The position numbers and the translations under genes are program-made. Shown one piece after another: positions 43,232 through 53,600 of a stretch of 64,000 bases of DNA (position 1 is its first letter; every line of letters starts with the position of its first letter). The notes below the pieces were generated by a model. It was given only the letters and a program-made list of their open reading frames with translations, was not told the origin of the DNA and did not search any database. Source of the DNA: Pseudofrankia saprophytica (GTDB lineage Bacteria > Actinomycetota > Actinomycetes > Frankiales > Frankiaceae); assembly GCF_000235425.2 (NCBI RefSeq), contig NZ_KI912266.1, forward strand, positions 1,195,886 through 1,259,885. The letters are read 5' to 3'.

Positions 43232-44062
43232 TCAGCTGGCGGATTCCCTTGTCTGCAAGGGGCGCCATCTGACCAGCACGCGCTCATACGCCTCGGTCGC
43301 CCGGTCCGTTCGCCCTTGGCGTAACGCTCTGACCGCCTCGGTGAGGTCTTCGACGGAGCTGTCGCCGCGCAGCACCTCGTCGTCGAGCAACTCGACCAGA
43401 CCGTCGTAGTCCAGCTCGACCCTGCTCCGCGGGTGGAAGGAGTCCAGCCAACGAGCCAGCTCCGTCACGCCCTCGACGGCGGAGGCGTCCGGCATGGCGG
43501 CACGCATGGCGGCGAGCGTCTCGACCGCCTCGGCGACCCGCCGCCGGGCGAGCCCGATCTCAGTCCGGTAGATCATGGAGCGTTCGGCCGTGTCGCCGGT
43601 GACCAGCAACCGCTCGGCCGGGTCGAAGAGCAGGAACCAGGAGGTGGGCACCGACCAGGTCGACGTCTGGATGTGGACCTTCAGCTCCGGGCGGCGGGCG
43701 CGCCAGCGGTCCAGCTCGCTCTCAGCCGGGTCGACGATCCGACGTGGCAGGAAGACCTCGGCGATCCGCTCGGGCATCCCACCGCGGAACTCCAGCGCCG
43801 CCTGCCACACCCGCAGCTGCGTCGACCACGGGCAGACGAACATCAGACCGTCGACCATCTGCACGAACGCGGACTCGCCAGCGACGTCCAGCGTCGGGCG
43901 CAGCGTCGCGACCAGCGAGACCATCCGTTCCCTGCGAGCACCCGCGCGGCGCGACGGCGGCGCCGTGGCCGCGAAGCGCTGCCAGCGCAGCCGCTCGGCC
44001 GGCGAGAACGCGGCAAGCGGCTCATAGACGCGCAGGTACGCCGCTGGAGAGACGACAGGCAC
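43232..44062 (-). CDS. DUF8083-like conserved actinobacterial protein
   Basis: This 276-aa soluble protein begins MPVVSPAAYLRVYEPLAAFS, with helical and beta segments (DGLMFVCPWSTQLRVWQAAL, TSWFLLFDPAERLLV, RSMIYRTEIGLARRRVAEAV). I recognise it as the conserved hypothetical found next to bldC in actinobacteria; a DUF8083 label is from memory. No catalytic motif or membrane segment is evident. It lies 151 bases upstream of bldC on the same strand and may be cotranscribed. Function unknown. Confidence 0.75.
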   Translation of the reverse strand: MPVVSPAAYLRVYEPLAAFSPAERLRWQRFAATAPPSRRAGARRERMVSLVATLRPTLDVAGESAFVQMVDGLMFVCPWSTQLRVWQAALEFRGGMPERIAEVFLPRRIVDPAESELDRWRARRPELKVHIQTSTWSVPTSWFLLFDPAERLLVTGDTAERSMIYRTEIGLARRRVAEAVETLAAMRAAMPDASAVEGVTELARWLDSFHPRSRVELDYDGLVELLDDEVLRGDSSVEDLTEAVRALRQGRTDRATEAYERVLVRWRPLQTRESAS

Positions 44063-44336
44063 CGTTCTAACCCCCCTCCGGGCCGATCCGCCGACGCGAG
44101 GCTATCCCGTAGAACGAGGGCGCGAAGCGCCCCATCGCCAGACTCTCCGCGCCCGACGGCCATGGTCCTCAGCTCGACGGGGCACCGGACACGATCCACC
44201 CAGGGATCCGGCCGGCGATCCGGCCGGCGGCCCGGGCCCAGCGGCCCGAGCCCATGCGTTCAGGGGTCGACGCGGCCCGGCTGGTGGCGGCGGTCGCACG
44301 GCGCCGACGGCCGGCACCGCGCCGTAGGGTTCGGCC

Positions 44337-45458
44337 ATGACAAAGGTGTCTGCGTCCGCGTCGAACCTGGTCGAGGGGACGGGGGTCAGCTCCTCGGTCT
44401 TCGACGCCGGCGCCGAGCACGAACAGGTGGTCTTCTGCTCCGACCCGACCTCCGGGCTGCGCGCGATCATCGCCATCTACTCGACCGCGCTCGGCCCAGC
44501 GCTCGGCGGCACCAGGTTCCACCCCTACCCGGACGAGTCCGCGGCGCTAGCCGACGCCCTGGCGCTGTCCAGGGCGATGGCCTACAAGGCAGCCTGCGCC
44601 GGCCTCGACCTCGGCGGCGGCAAGGCGGTCATCATCGGTGACCCGGCCAGGGACTCCTCCGAGGCGCTGCTGCGCTCCTACGGACGGTTCGTCGCCTCTC
44701 TCGGCGGCCGCTACATCACCGCCTGCGACGTCGGCACCTACCCGACGGACATGGACATCGTCGCCCGCGAGGCCCGGTGGGTCGTCGGCCGCTCGCCGGC
44801 GCACGGCGGGTCCGGGGACTCGGGAGTGATGACGGCCTACGGCGTCTTCGAGGGCATGCGGGCCTGCGCCGCGCGTCTGTGGGGCAGCCCGAGCCTCGGC
44901 GGCCGGACGGTGGCGGTCAGCGGCGTCGGGAAGGTAGGCGCCCGACTCGTCGGGCATCTGCTGGAGGACGGGGCGAAGGTGATCGCTTCCGACGTCAACC
45001 CGGCGGCGTTGGCCCGTCTGCACGACGTGCATCCTCAGGTCGAGATCGTGGATCATCCGGACGCGTTGATCGGCGTGCCCGCCGACGTCTACTCCCCGTG
45101 CGCGCTCGGCGGCGCGCTCACCGAGGCGACCGTGGGCCGGCTACGCGCCCGGGTGGTCTGTGGCGGGGCCAACAACCAGCTGGCCCACCCCGGCATCGAC
45201 AAGCTGCTCGCCGAGGCCGGGATCCTCTACGCCCCGGACTTCGTCGTGAACGCCGGCGGCCTGATCCAGGTCGCCGACGAGATCGAGGGTTACCGGCCGG
45301 AGCGAACCAAGGCCGCCGTGGCCCGGATCTTCACGACGACTCAGGACGTCTTTGAGCTGGCCGACGCTGAGGGACAGACCCCGGGCGCCGCGGCCGTGAC
45401 GCTCGCCGAGCGCCGGATCGCGCGGATTGGCCGTCTACGGCGCATCCTGCTTCCCTAG
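44337..45458 (+). CDS. vdh: Valine/leucine-type Glu/Leu/Phe/Val dehydrogenase
   Basis: This 373-aa protein has an N-terminal substrate domain with [13 protein letters not shown], and catalytic lysines Lys84 (AMAYKAA) and Lys96 (DLGGGKAVI). The Rossmann domain has [14 protein letters not shown] (192-205), and the conserved CALGGALTE and [10 protein letters not shown] regions follow. It oxidatively deaminates branched-chain amino acids to 2-oxoacids with NAD (family knowledge). The symbol rests on the match with the Streptomyces vdh neighbourhood. It is divergent from the DUF8083-like gene, with 274 bases between. Exact amino-acid preference cannot be read from sequence. Confidence 0.88.
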   Translation: MTKVSASASNLVEGTGVSSSVFDAGAEHEQVVFCSDPTSGLRAIIAIYSTALGPALGGTRFHPYPDESAALADALALSRAMAYKAACAGLDLGGGKAVIIGDPARDSSEALLRSYGRFVASLGGRYITACDVGTYPTDMDIVAREARWVVGRSPAHGGSGDSGVMTAYGVFEGMRACAARLWGSPSLGGRTVAVSGVGKVGARLVGHLLEDGAKVIASDVNPAALARLHDVHPQVEIVDHPDALIGVPADVYSPCALGGALTEATVGRLRARVVCGGANNQLAHPGIDKLLAEAGILYAPDFVVNAGGLIQVADEIEGYRPERTKAAVARIFTTTQDVFELADAEGQTPGAAAVTLAERRIARIGRLRRILLP

Positions 45459-45684
45459 CCACCCGGACCCAGCCGGGAGCACATCGGGCGAAACAGGCAG
45501 GTCGGGCGCGGAGAGTCCGACCCGCGAGGCGCGAACGGTGCGCTCAGCACGCCTTCGAGTGACCGCCGCTGACAACTGTCGGGTTGGCGTGCCGACCGGC
45601 CCACGATCCCTGTAGTCTCGGTAGGCACGAGACAGTTAGAGCACCGGGGCGGGTCCCCGTCGTCATGTTCGAGGGGGTCGAGCC

Positions 45685-45882
45685 ATGGGGCGCGGCCGAG
45701 CGAAGGCCAAGCAGACGAAAGTCGCCCGCGAGCTCAAGTACAACTCGCCGTCGATGGATCTGGACCGGCTCAAGGCGGATCTGGGCGTCTCTGGATCGAC
45801 CACTCGGGACACCACCGAGGAAGACGATCCGTACACGGATGACGAGGACGACTACAGCTCGTACCTCGACGAGGACGATTAG
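45685..45882 (+). CDS. DUF3073 small acidic protein
   Basis: The 65-aa protein begins MGRGRAKAKQTKVARELKYN and has an acidic tail (EEDDPYTDDEDDYSSY). This is the actinobacterial DUF3073 family, conserved beside purM. GAGGGGGTC precedes the ATG. The basic head and acidic tail suggest nucleic-acid or protein binding, but function is unknown. Confidence 0.9.
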   Translation: MGRGRAKAKQTKVARELKYNSPSMDLDRLKADLGVSGSTTRDTTEEDDPYTDDEDDYSSYLDEDD

Positions 45883-45963
45883 TCTGGTTCGCTCCGTGCG
45901 GGCTGTGTTGCTGGTTCGCTCCGTCCGGGCGGCGCGCTCCGGCCCCGTACTCACGACCTCCGA

Positions 45964-45980
45964 AATCGGCTTCGCCGATT
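45964..45980 (+). terminator. Hairpin downstream of the DUF3073 gene
   Basis: AATCGGC-ttc-GCCGATT has a 7-bp stem and a 3-base loop, 82 bases after the DUF3073 stop. There is no T run. Confidence 0.5.
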
Positions 45981-46050
45981 CCGCAGGGACCCCGTCGCTC
46001 CCACGGGACCTCCGCGCGCCGTCCTCCTCCGCTCACGGGCGCTGCGGCGA

Positions 46051-46104
46051 CCTCGCGGAGGCCCAGCCCCGTTCGCTTCGCTCCGGGGCCGGGCCTCCGC
46101 GAGG
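46051..46104. terminator. Large bidirectional hairpin between DUF3073 and purM
   Basis: A 21-base arm at 46051-46071 pairs with 46084-46104 with a single mismatch around a 12-base loop. Its position between convergent genes suits a terminator for both directions. Confidence 0.7.
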
Positions 46105-46281
46105 CGCGCCTCCGCGCCGCACGGTCGCCCGCCGCTGAACGTCACCAAACCAAGACCAACCCGATCTGGGGCCTTGCGGCGCCACTTCGCATCGCTCGTG
46201 GCTGGGCCTTCGCGCCAGCTCGGGCACGACACGCTCGGACGATGCGAGGTTGGCGTACCTGACGGTGTGAGGTAGGCCTAC

Positions 46282-47463
46282 CTATGGGTGGTCGCCGGTG
46301 AGGCGGGCGGTAAGCCCATCCACAGCGGGCTCGGTGCCCTTGCTGTTGTCCGCTTCGGTGACGTGGCCGGCTAGCCAGGCGGGGACACCGCGGGTCGCGA
46401 GGACAGCCAGGGCGTCGTCCACGGCCGCCGGCGCCACGACCGCGACCATGCCGATGCCCTGGTTGAAGGTGCTCTCCATCTCCTCCCGGGCCACCGGGCC
46501 GCGTTCCGCGAGCAGCGCGAAGATCGGCGGGGGCGTCCAGGTGGACCGGTCGAGCGTGGCCAGCAGGCCCGCCGGGATCACCCGGGCGAGGTTCGCGGCG
46601 AGCCCGCCGCCGGTGATGTGCGCGAACGCGTGGACGTCGGTCGCCGCGGCGAGCGCCAGGCAGTCCTTCGCGTAGATCCGGGTCGGTGTGAGAAGCGCGG
46701 CACCGAGGGTGGTGCCGAGCGCCGGCTCCTCGCGCCGCAGCACCGCCTGGCCGTCCGGGCCGATCCCCCCTGGGAACTCCGGCTCCACGCGGCCGAACAG
46801 CACGTGGCGCACCAGCGAGAACCCGTTCGAGTGCACCCCCGACGACGCCATCGCGATCAGCGCGTCCCCGGGCCGGACCCGCTCGGGCCCCAGGACGTCG
46901 TCCGCCTCGACGACGCCGATCCCGGTCGCGGCCAGGTCGTAGTCGTCCGCGCCCATCAGGCCGGGATGCTCCGCGGTCTCCCCGCCGACGAGCGCGCAGC
47001 CGGCCTGCTCGCAGCCGGTCGCCACCCCGGAGACCAACAGCGCCACCCGGTGAGGGTCGAGCGAACCGCAGGCGATGTAGTCGAGCAGGAACAGCGGCTC
47101 GGCGCCGCAGACCACCAGGTCGTCGACCACCATCGCGACGAGGTCGACGCCGACCGTGTCGTGGACGTCCAGCGCCCGCGCAATGGCGATCTTGGTGCCT
47201 ACCCCGTCGGTCGACGAGGCGAGCAGGGGCTTGCGGTAACGGCTGGTGTCGAGAGCGAACAGCCCGGCGAATCCGCCCAGCGAGCCGACCACCTCGGGTC
47301 GGCTGGCCCGCGCCACATGGCCGCGCATCGCCTGGACGGCCCGCTCGCCGGCCGCGACGTCCACGCCGGCGGCCTGGTACGACGCGCCCCGCGGGGCACC
47401 ACTGGCCTCGGCCCCGTGGGACGGAGCGACGCGGCCGTCGCCAGGGCTCACGGGCGCGGTCAT
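46282..47463 (-). CDS. purM: Phosphoribosylformylglycinamidine cyclo-ligase (AIR synthetase)
   Basis: At 393 aa it is longer than E. coli PurM because of an N-terminal extension of about 30 residues. Characteristic segments are SYQAAGVDVAAGERAV, VGSLGGFAGLFAL, LASSTDGVGTKIAIARALD, GGETAEHPGLM and IASSGVHSNGFSLVRHVLF (first letters approximate). GGGLAANLARVIPAGL and NQGIGMVAVVAP follow. It makes AIR from FGAM with ATP, the fifth step of purine synthesis. Its ATG overlaps the purF stop (ATGA), so the genes form an operon. Confidence 0.96.
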   Translation of the reverse strand: MTAPVSPGDGRVAPSHGAEASGAPRGASYQAAGVDVAAGERAVQAMRGHVARASRPEVVGSLGGFAGLFALDTSRYRKPLLASSTDGVGTKIAIARALDVHDTVGVDLVAMVVDDLVVCGAEPLFLLDYIACGSLDPHRVALLVSGVATGCEQAGCALVGGETAEHPGLMGADDYDLAATGIGVVEADDVLGPERVRPGDALIAMASSGVHSNGFSLVRHVLFGRVEPEFPGGIGPDGQAVLRREEPALGTTLGAALLTPTRIYAKDCLALAAATDVHAFAHITGGGLAANLARVIPAGLLATLDRSTWTPPPIFALLAERGPVAREEMESTFNQGIGMVAVVAPAAVDDALAVLATRGVPAWLAGHVTEADNSKGTEPAVDGLTARLTGDHP

Positions 47464-49325
47464 GGCCGGACGCTCCCAGCCGGCGCGACACCGGCACCCG
47501 CGCCACCGGCACGCCCCGCCGACACCGCCGGCGCCTTCGACGCCGGCGCGGGCGAGGAGGCGTCCAGGGCGGACAGGTCCTCGATGCCCTCGAACGTGTC
47601 TATGCCGGCCAGCTCGTCGAGGTCGTCGGGCGACGGGTCCGCGCCGTTCATGCCGGCCACGACCCCGCGGCGGAACGCCTCGGCGAGCGCGGCGCTGGTG
47701 GCCTCGCCGCTACCCATCGCCTCCAGCTGGTGCTTGCCGGCCAGCCGGTCGGAGTCGGACAGCGGCACCGGGTAGATGCCGTCGAAGCATGCCCGGCACA
47801 GCTCGTCAGCCGGCTGGCGGGACGCGGCGATCAGGCCGTCGAGCGAGACGTAGGCGAGCGAGTCCGCGCCGAGCGACTCCCGCACCTGCTCCACCCCCGC
47901 CCCGCTGGCGATCAGCTCGGCCCTGGTGGCGAAGTCGATGCCGTAGAAGCAGGGCCAGCGCACCGGCGGCGAGGAGATGCGGATGTGGACCTCGGCGGCG
48001 CCGGCCTCGCGCAGCATCCGCACCAGCGCCCGCTGGGTGTTGCCGCGCACGATCGAGTCGTCGACGACGACGAGCCGGCGGCCCTCGATCACCTCGCGCA
48101 GCGGGTTCAGCTTCAGCCGGATGCCCCGCTGGCGGATCGTCTGGGACGGCTGGATGAACGTTCGCCCGACGTAGGAGTTCTTGACCAGGCCCTCGCCGAA
48201 CGGAATGCCGGAGGCCTCCGCGTAGCCGACGGCGGCCGGCACACCGGACTGCGGCACCGGGATGACCAGGTCGGCGTCGACCGGCGCCTCGCGGGCGAGG
48301 GCCCGTCCGGTCTCGACCCGGGTGGCGTGCACCGAGCGGCCGGCGATCGTCGTGTCCGGGCGGGCAAGGTAGACGAACTCGAACAGGCAGCCGTGCCGGT
48401 CGGCCGGGGCGAAGCGCGCCGAGCGCGGCCCGGTCGCGTCGATGATGACCAGCTCGCCCGGCTCCACCTCGCGCACGAACGTCGCGCCCACGATGTCGAG
48501 CGCGCAGGTCTCGCTGGCCACCACCCAGGCCCCGGCTCCCGCCGCCGGGTCGGCGGCGGCCGATCGCTCGGCCCGTTCGTCGGCGCGGCTGTCGAGGCGG
48601 CCCAGCACGAGCGGATGGATGCCGTGGGTGTCACGGGCGGCGTACAGCGTCGAGGCGTCCGAGAAGACCAGCGAGAAGGCGCCGCGCAGGCGGGGCAGGA
48701 TGTCCAGCGCCGCGTCCACGAGCGTCGGGCCGGCATGGCTGGCCAGCAGCGCGGTGATCAGGTCGGAGTCGGTGGTGGCGTGCATGCCGGCGTCCCGGTC
48801 GTCACCGAGTTCCTCGGCCAGTTCCATGATGTTGGTCAGGTTGCCGTTGTGCGCGAGCGCGACGCCCTCGCCGAGGCGGGCGGTGCGGTAGGACGGCTGG
48901 GCGTTCTCCCAGGTGGACGAGCCGGTGGTCGAGTACCGGGTGTGCCCGACGGCCATGTGCCCGGACAGGCTCGACAGCGTCCGCTCGTCGAACACCTGGG
49001 CGACCAGCCCCAGCTCCTTGAACACCACGATCGCGCGGCCGTCCGCGACGGCCATGCCGGCCGCCTCCTGGCCGCGGTGCTGCAGGGCATACAGGCCGTA
49101 GTAGGTGAGGTTCGCGACGTCCTCGCCGGGCGCCCAGACCCCGAACACCCCGCAGGCGTCCTGGGGGCCGGCGGCGTCGCGCAGCTCGAGCTCCCAATCC
49201 CTGTCGACACGGTCCCGGTCGACACCGGCCCGGGCGGCCGGGCCGGGCAGGCGGCCGGCGGACTGACAGGGACCGGCCGAACAGTGATCACCGGAACCGG
49301 AAGCGGCGACTGTCCCCTTGGTCAT
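47460..49325 (-). CDS. purF: Amidophosphoribosyltransferase
   Basis: At 621 aa the protein has the N-terminal glutamine amidotransferase domain whose catalytic Cys is residue 58 (DACGVFGVWAPGEDVANL). No in-frame start lies closer to the Cys, so a propeptide of about 57 residues must be removed, longer than in most bacteria. The phosphoribosyltransferase motif RLVVVDDSIVRGNTQRALV binds PRPP, and cysteines of a possible Fe-S cluster follow (SPPVRWPCFYGI, DELCRACFDGIYP). It carries out the first committed step of purine synthesis. The C-terminal 60 residues are Ala/Pro-rich. GGAG lies ten bases before the ATG. It is followed by purM with a 4-base overlap. Confidence 0.96.
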   Translation of the reverse strand: MTKGTVAASGSGDHCSAGPCQSAGRLPGPAARAGVDRDRVDRDWELELRDAAGPQDACGVFGVWAPGEDVANLTYYGLYALQHRGQEAAGMAVADGRAIVVFKELGLVAQVFDERTLSSLSGHMAVGHTRYSTTGSSTWENAQPSYRTARLGEGVALAHNGNLTNIMELAEELGDDRDAGMHATTDSDLITALLASHAGPTLVDAALDILPRLRGAFSLVFSDASTLYAARDTHGIHPLVLGRLDSRADERAERSAAADPAAGAGAWVVASETCALDIVGATFVREVEPGELVIIDATGPRSARFAPADRHGCLFEFVYLARPDTTIAGRSVHATRVETGRALAREAPVDADLVIPVPQSGVPAAVGYAEASGIPFGEGLVKNSYVGRTFIQPSQTIRQRGIRLKLNPLREVIEGRRLVVVDDSIVRGNTQRALVRMLREAGAAEVHIRISSPPVRWPCFYGIDFATRAELIASGAGVEQVRESLGADSLAYVSLDGLIAASRQPADELCRACFDGIYPVPLSDSDRLAGKHQLEAMGSGEATSAALAEAFRRGVVAGMNGADPSPDDLDELAGIDTFEGIEDLSALDASSPAPASKAPAVSAGRAGGAGAGVAPAGSVRP

Positions 49326-49661
49326 GGCACCAGGTCTCCTTGCGTGTCACCGTCCGGGATCCGGGCTCGTCCCCGGGCTGACAGAACGGGCGGGCCCGCC
49401 AGGCCGCCCGCGCGGGAGCCAGTACGCCAACCCGCCGTAATCGAGATATGGACGGACCGTCCCACCATGAACGCGCCGTCGGCAGCCACTGTCTTCCACG
49501 CTAACAGGAGGCGGGTTAGTGGGCATTTCGCTTCGGACCTACCCGTGAGCAGTACCACCACGCGCCCACGCCCGTTCGGTCCACCGAGCGGACGGACGGT
49601 CGCCCGAGAGCCGAACGGGGCGAGAGGAGACGGGTGGCTGGTCGCCGGGCGGCTGGATGGG
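49326..49661. other. purF upstream region
   Basis: This holds the purF promoter and leader. I see no convincing riboswitch fold or -35/-10 pair. No supported gene. Confidence 0.4.
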
Positions 49662-50540
49662 CTACAGGAGCGGGAAGTAGGGACGCAGGTCCGAACGCTC
49701 GCCGCTGGCCGTGAGGCGGCCGTCGGCCAGGGCCGCCGACCAGTCCAACCGACCTGCGGCCACCGCGACGAAGGCGACCGGGTCGGCCTCGACGACGTTC
49801 GGCGGGGTGCCACGGGTGTGTCTGGGTCCCTCGACCACCTGCGCCGCGGCGAACGGCGGCACCCGGACCTCGACCGACCGGCCGGGCGCCCGCGCGGCGA
49901 GCAGATCGACGAGCGTGCGCGTCACGATGCGCAGCGCGTCCCGGTCCGGCGCGAGCCCCAGGTCCAGGCCGTGCACGACTCCCTCGACGCACCGGGTCGC
50001 GACGAAGTCACCCAGCCGCACCGGCCCGCCGGGCGAGGTCACCACCTGGTCCCAGGCCGCCGGCCCGCCGGGCTGCCCGGTGGTCGCCGCCGCGAGGGCG
50101 CCGCGCGACGCGGCCACCGCCGTCCGCAGCAGCGAGCGCAGCTCGCTCGGGGACAGGCCCGCGGCGTCCGAGCGGGCGGTGTCCGCGATCGTCTCGGCAC
50201 GGCCACCGACCCCGCCCAGGTACTCGACGGCGTTCGCCGCGCCGACGTCGCCCGCGCGGGCCTCGCCCCGGCCGGCGCCGGCCGCGCCAGCGGCGTCGGT
50301 GTCGGCCGTCTGGGTGGGCGACGCGTCGATGAGCGCATGCGCCAGCGCCCCACCAGACCGGGCGCAGTGCGCCACCAGGTCGGCCGTCGTCCAGCCGGAC
50401 AACGCGCTGGCGGCGGCGAAATCCTCGTCACCCAACGCATCGACGCCGGACACGACCAGGTCCCACTGCTGGATGAAGGCCTCCACCAGTCGAGAGTCGT
50501 CCGGCCGCCGTGCGCCCGCTCGTCCAACCACTACTGTCAC
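49662..50540 (-). CDS. Maleylpyruvate isomerase-like (MDMPI/DinB-type) mycothiol-related protein
   Basis: This is a 292-aa protein. The N-terminal four-helix MDMPI_N-like domain (about 15-190) includes LVEAFIQQWDLVVSGVDALG, SALSGWTTADLVAHCARSGG (the conserved W-x-x-x-D-[LV]-x-x-H) and later LGDFVATRCVEGVVHGLDLG, whose His is typically a metal ligand. The last 80 residues resemble the MDMPI C-terminal sterol-carrier-like domain. Many relatives act with mycothiol in actinobacteria, and the substrate is not deducible. It is divergent from the large ATPase-domain gene. Confidence 0.82.
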   Translation of the reverse strand: MTVVVGRAGARRPDDSRLVEAFIQQWDLVVSGVDALGDEDFAAASALSGWTTADLVAHCARSGGALAHALIDASPTQTADTDAAGAAGAGRGEARAGDVGAANAVEYLGGVGGRAETIADTARSDAAGLSPSELRSLLRTAVAASRGALAAATTGQPGGPAAWDQVVTSPGGPVRLGDFVATRCVEGVVHGLDLGLAPDRDALRIVTRTLVDLLAARAPGRSVEVRVPPFAAAQVVEGPRHTRGTPPNVVEADPVAFVAVAAGRLDWSAALADGRLTASGERSDLRPYFPLL

Positions 50541-50670
50541 CTCCGCCGCACCCGACCGGCACAGATGTCCAGCCTAATTCGCGCCAGACCTGGACCGAGG
50601 CCGCACAGCGACGGACGGCCACCCACCGCCCAGCCGGCCAGCCGTTTCAGGCGGTGGCGAAGATAGAGCA

Positions 50671-53600
50671 GTGGAAGCGACGCATCTGGACGCGGCCGAT
50701 GAGCCGGCGGTTGGTTCCGCCACACCGGCGGAGCCGACCGGCGATCCGTTCGGGACGGCGGCAATCCGTGGGCGGGTGCTCGATGCCTGGGCGGCCTCGC
50801 CTGCCCGGTTCCGAGAGGACGCCAACGCCGAGGAGGACGCGGCGCTCGGCGCCTACCGTGACCGCCTCGTCGTCGAGCTGCTGCAGAACGCGGTGGACGC
50901 CGCCGCGGCGGCCGGGGTCGCCGGCCGGGTGCTGGTCCGGCTCGCGGGCGACCGGGTGGAGGTCGCGAACACCGGCGCGCCGCTGACCGCCGCCGGCGTG
51001 GAGGCACTCAGCACGTTGCGCGCCTCGGCCAAGCGGGACGTCGGCGCCGTCGGCCGGTTCGGCGCCGGGTTCGCCGCGGTGCTCGCCGTCAGCGACGAGC
51101 CGTCGATCGTCTCGCGCGACCCGGCCCTGGCCTCGGCCGCGGCCGGCGTGCGCTGGTCCAAGGAGTCGACGGTCGCCGCCGTCCACGAGATCGGCGCCGC
51201 GGGGCTGCGCGCCGAGCTCGGCCGTCGCGACGGCGCGGCGCCCATCCTGCGGCTGCCGTTCGCCGCGGCGCGGGAGCAGCCACCGCCGGACGGCTATGAC
51301 ACGATCATCCGTCTCCCGCTGCGCGACGCCGAGGCCGCCGCGACCGCCCGGGAGCTGCTGGCCGGCTTCGACCCCACCCTGCTGCTGGTCCTGCCTGGCC
51401 TCGCCGAGGTCATCCTCGACCTGGACGGTGACGTCCAGACACACACCTGCCACTGGGAGTACACCGCGGGTGACGAGTCGGCCGACGAGCCGCCAGCGGC
51501 GATGGCCGCCCCCCGCCACGGCGACCCGGCCGACCCCGCGGACGTCCCGCTGGACGCCGCGCTGGAGATCGCGCTGCTCGATGGGGAGCGCTGGCGCGGC
51601 TGCGTGCGCCGGGGCACGATCCCGGCGGCGCTGCTCGCGGACAGACCCGTCGAGGAGCGGGCGAGGACCGGCTACGCGGCCCGCGCGATGGTTCGCGACG
51701 GGGCCTGGCCGGCGGGGATCCCCAAGGTGGTCCGCGCGCCGCAGCCGACCGACGAGCCCCTGTCGCTGCCGGTGCTGGCCAGCGTCGAACTGCCGTTGGA
51801 GCCCTCCCGCCGGCACACGGTCGCCGGGCCGCTGCGCGACTGGCTGACCGACCGTCTGGCCGAGGCGGTCGTCGCCCTGGCCGTCCACCTGGGTACCGCC
51901 GGTCCGGCCGGCGCGGGCGACCCCGCCGCGCCCACTCCGGACGGCGACGGCGACGGCCGGGACGAGGACCTGTTCGCGGCGTTCGCGTCGGCGGGCCCGG
52001 TGCCCGTCACCGAGCGCCGGCTCGCGCCGGCCGACGCGGATCCGCTGGTCCCGCCGGACCCGCTGGCGGCACTGGAGCTGGTGCCGTCCGGGCTGCCCGC
52101 CGGCCCGGTGGACGGCCGGCTGCGCGACGCCGTCGCGCGGATGCTGCCCGAGGTGGGGATCATGCCGGGCGGCCGGCTCGGCCGCGAGTGTGTCGTCTGC
52201 GACCTGGGCCCGGCCACGGACGCCGTCACCGCCCTGCTCTCCGCCGCGGGCAGCGGCGCCGTGACCGACCACGGCGCCGCCTCCGACCCGGACCTCGTCG
52301 ACGCGGAGTTCGACGCCGGCGCCGTCCTCGAGACCGAAGGTCCCGGGGCGGAGGCCGGGGACTCCCACGAGGGCCCGGTCCCGGGGCTGCTGCCGGCGCG
52401 CTACGGCGCCCGGCACTGGCGGCGCGCCCTGGACGCGCTGGGCGTGCGCCGGCTCGACAGCGCCGGCCTCGTGGAGGTGCTGGCGGGCGTGCGCCGGCCG
52501 CCGGCCTGGTGGTCGTCCCTGTACGCCGCCCTGATCACCGCGCCGGACCGCGACGCCCTCGGCGCCCTGCCGGTGCCGGTCGCGACGGCGGCCGGCGACG
52601 ACGCGGCGGGCGCGGGGCCGGCGCTGCGGGTGCGGATGGTCACCGGGCCGCGCGGGGTGCTGCTGCCGACCGAGGGTCTGGACGTGCTGGCGCTCGCCGC
52701 GTCCGGGCTGCCGTTGCGGGTCGTGCACCCGGACGCCTGTGTCGGCGTCGCCAGGGACGCGCTGCGCACCCTGGGCGCGGTCGAGGGCACCCCGGCCGGC
52801 GTGCTGCGCGACCCGGCCGTGCACGAGGCGGTCGTCGACTCCGACCCGGACGACGACCCCGAGGAGCTGCTGGCGCTGGCCACGGCCGTGCTCGCGCTGG
52901 TCCGCGACGCGGATCTGTCCCCAGCGGAGACGGCCGCCGGGCTCGACTGGCTCGGCGAGCTGCTCCTGCCGGACATCGAGGGCGAGTTCGCCGCGTCGGC
53001 CGAGCTGCTGATCGCGGACGGCCCGCTGGACCGCCTCGTCGCCGGTGACACGCCGTTCGGCATCCTGGCGCCGGAGGTCACCGACGCCTGGCCGGCGAGC
53101 GTGCTGGAGGCCGTCGGCGTGCTGCGCACGTTCGGGGTTCTCTACGCGAGCGACGTGACGCTCGACCCGGACGAGCCCGTGCTGCTCGACCTCGACGACA
53201 GCGACACCTGGGTCGACGAGGCGGCCGAGTCGCCCGCGCTCGCGCCGGCCAGGGCCACGGCGGCCCGCGCCGGCGGCCTTGGCGCTCCGATGGTGCTGTC
53301 CAGCTTCGCCGCCGTGCGTGACCTGGAGCTGGTGGACCCGGCGGCCTGGCCGGAGGCGCTCGCCGAGCTCGCCCAGCCGCCGCTGCGCGACGTCGTGCTC
53401 GGCGAGGAGCCCTCGTACACCCGCTGGTGGCTCGCCCGGCACGCCCTGCTGCCCGTCGCGAGCGGGCGGGACGCCGGCGGCGGCGCGGCCGCGGACGATG
53501 GCGCCGACGAGTACGGCGAGGACCTCGAGGACGACTACGACCGGGACCGCGACGACCGAGAGGCTTTCGGCTTCGACGACGGCCGCGGCGGGGTGGTTCG

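Larger units (their letters stand above)
45883..46281. other. Intergenic region between convergent DUF3073 and purM genes
   Basis: No gene. It contains a 14-base direct repeat (GGTTCGCTCCGTsCGG type at about 45894 and 45913), a small hairpin and one very large hairpin (see terminators). A perfect palindrome AGGTAGGCCTACCT at 46270-46283 overlaps the purM stop. Confidence 0.6.

Noticed and set aside
47730-50666. A 978-aa plus-strand open frame across purF and the MDMPI-like gene
   Set aside because: Composition shadow of two well-supported minus-strand genes, with no recognisable domain.
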